Assembly (NCBI GenBank): GCA_902634405.1
Contig: CACPJY010000003.1
Location: 80,205-144,204 of the forward strand
DNA length: 64,000 nucleotides
Direction of reading: 5' to 3'
Source of the DNA: an uncultured Synechococcaceae cyanobacterium
Lineage (GTDB): Bacteria; Cyanobacteriota; Cyanobacteriia; PCC-6307; Cyanobiaceae
The first letter of the stretch is position 1; every line of letters begins with the position of its first letter. This document shows positions 62,980 through 64,000 of the stretch, piece after piece. The notes below the pieces were generated by a model, which saw nothing but the letters and a program-made list of their open reading frames with translations, made no database searches and was not told where the DNA came from. Both the position numbers and the translations under genes were made by a program.

Positions 62980-63705
62980 ATGACACCTGCCATCAAAAAA
63001 TGGCTAAACAATCCCATAACTGTTGTTGTAGGTGTTAGTGCAATACAGACAGACACTCATTCAGATCATTCAGATCATTCAGATCATTCAGATCATTCAG
63101 ATCATTTCCACGGTGGCCTAGACCCTCATGTTTGGCATGATCCGAAAAATATAATTAAAATGAGTAATATTATTGCTAAGAATATCAAGAAGAATCTTTC
63201 ATTTCTTGATAGAGAGAATAGAAATATTTTAAAGGAAAAGCATCAATCTTTATTATCTATCTTGGAAGATTTAAATCAATGGATTAACCAGCAAGTTTCT
63301 ACAATCCCTATCACTCAACGAACAATAATATCAAAACACAAAGCGATGGAATATTACGGTAAGTCATTTGGACTAAAAACGATTAGTCTATTAGATTTCC
63401 TTGGTGAATCTAGTAGTCTCAGGCCAAATACAATTTCTTCAGTGGTAAAAACTTTAAAAGAGGAAAATATAAAAGTTATATTTTCCGAGCAAAATCCTCC
63501 TTCAAAGTTGATTCGGAACTTGAGCAGACAAACCAGAGTTCCCTTAGCATCAAAACGCCTATATGTCGATGGCTTAATGACAAAAGGAAACACAATCTCC
63601 GTATCTATTCATAATACTTGTAATATCGTGAATTCTTTAGGAGGAGAATGTAATGAGACATCAGGAAATCAACTAGAAAAGAGATGGGATCTACTCATTA
63701 AATAG
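62980..63705 (+). CDS. znuA: ZnuA-type zinc-binding protein, N-terminus missing
   Basis: A 241-residue C-terminal portion of a cluster A-I metal-binding lipoprotein. MTPAIKKWLNNPITVVVGVS leads into a His-rich loop (THSDHSDHSDH...FHGG, residues 26-46) and the ligand segment LDPHVWHDPKN. SKHKAMEYYGKSFGL and FSEQNPP follow as further family markers, with a C-terminal Cys pair (NTCN, GEC). The usual signal peptide and first ligand His are absent. A TGA at 62956-62958 is in the same frame, and IITLGSE precedes the ATG, so the gene looks truncated or broken. The protein would stay in the cytoplasm as it stands. Confidence 0.7.
   Translation: MTPAIKKWLNNPITVVVGVSAIQTDTHSDHSDHSDHSDHSDHFHGGLDPHVWHDPKNIIKMSNIIAKNIKKNLSFLDRENRNILKEKHQSLLSILEDLNQWINQQVSTIPITQRTIISKHKAMEYYGKSFGLKTISLLDFLGESSSLRPNTISSVVKTLKEENIKVIFSEQNPPSKLIRNLSRQTRVPLASKRLYVDGLMTKGNTISVSIHNTCNIVNSLGGECNETSGNQLEKRWDLLIK
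63058..63102 (+). repeat. Five tandem copies of CATTCAGAT in znuA
   Basis: A 9-base unit repeated five times in frame encodes the HSD-HSD-HSD-HSD-HSD loop of ZnuA. The near-perfect copies imply recent slippage, so the loop length may vary between relatives. Confidence 0.9.
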
Positions 63706-64000
63706 ATTCATAACACGATTCAAGTTTAATCTAACTAAAGAAGAAATATCTCTCCAAAAAGGTTTTCAGACTTATAAAAATTACTGGGAAGAACAATCGA
63801 GTGATATGGATAAATCGATATGGGGCATCAATAGATATAGCTAGATCTTTTAAAGGGCCATACTATTTCCCTTTTACGGTCTTTCACTCATTTAACAAAT
63901 TCCCCCTTGCAAGCTCAAGCAATAGTTGGAACTAACGAAAAAAAACCAAGCATTAAGAAAGTTGCAGAAGACAGGCCTAAAAACCTCTCTTCTGCAACTT
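63706..64000 (+). terminator. 3' region of znuA with terminal hairpin
   Basis: No ORF with a start codon is convincing here; a frame reading RFKFNLTKEEISLQKGFQTY ends at 63844 but has no initiator. A perfect 13-bp inverted repeat, AAGTTGCAGAAGA (63959-63971) and its complement (63988-64000), closes the window and is a probable terminator, cut at the window edge. Confidence 0.55.

Noticed and set aside
62787..63056. 89-codon minus-strand ORF between znuC and znuA
   Set aside because: It covers the shared regulatory region, including the Zur-like box, and is antisense to znuA; it is likely a shadow.

Overview
The window reads as a piece of the chromosome of a low-GC, low-light-type Prochlorococcus. 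The strongest evidence is two genes for Pcb chlorophyll a/b-binding antenna proteins. One is divergent from a long-chain flavodoxin (isiB), the classical iron-stress arrangement, and the other stands alone. Supporting signs are a small cytochrome c6, many short conserved genes typical of marine picocyanobacteria, DUF families common there (DUF3721, DUF3764, DUF2839, DUF4278, DUF2939), both PurT and PurU, and the frequent use of TTG/GTG starts. I cannot name the strain from the sequence alone. I see no tRNA, rRNA, CRISPR array, insertion sequence or prophage.

Layout. 0-16 kb: the 3' part of glucosyl-3-phosphoglycerate synthase (compatible solute), a flavodoxin/Pcb light-harvesting locus, a DUF938 methyltransferase, a HAD phosphatase, an EamA transporter, another methyltransferase, purT, rpsU and many small unknowns. 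16-33 kb: a region rich in surface-sugar and tailoring genes. It holds two large GT-C-like membrane proteins, a Nif11-type peptide, metY, and a three-gene run of SIS isomerase plus transketolase split into two subunits. The second pcb follows, then a TIGR00180-type glycosyltransferase divergent from a B12-binding radical SAM enzyme and a PhyH-type oxygenase.

33-44 kb: a two-gene DUF3721 unit whose second member carries a striking Gly-centred five-residue repeat, purU, arfB, a chain of five tiny ORFs in one reading frame, cytochrome c6, a secreted zinc protease, the second member of a ribbon-helix-helix paralogue pair, small unknowns, and an OsmC domain fused to a cupin that seems to lack a normal start codon. 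44-54 kb: a DUF481 outer-membrane-type protein, a nucleoside deoxyribosyltransferase and phosphoribosyltransferase pair, a secreted protein with an 8-residue Asn-Pro repeat, folE, an Fe/2-oxoglutarate oxygenase, an AEC transporter and an SDR oxidoreductase. 54-64 kb: two large OafA-type acyltransferases with SGNH tails flanking a SASA-type carbohydrate esterase, then a zinc-uptake locus (znuB, zur, znuC, a Zur-box-like palindrome, and a znuA that appears to lack its N-terminal part).

How they fit: housekeeping folate/purine/methionine genes and photosynthetic genes are interspersed with accessory genes for building and acylating/deacylating cell-surface glycans. Functions are family-level assignments made by reading the protein sequences; no database search was possible. 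Eight small ORFs below 60 codons (1461, 3874, 15463, 36149, 36305, 36488, 42402 and 53835) were found by reading the gaps by eye, with two weaker ones at 5978 and 47250.
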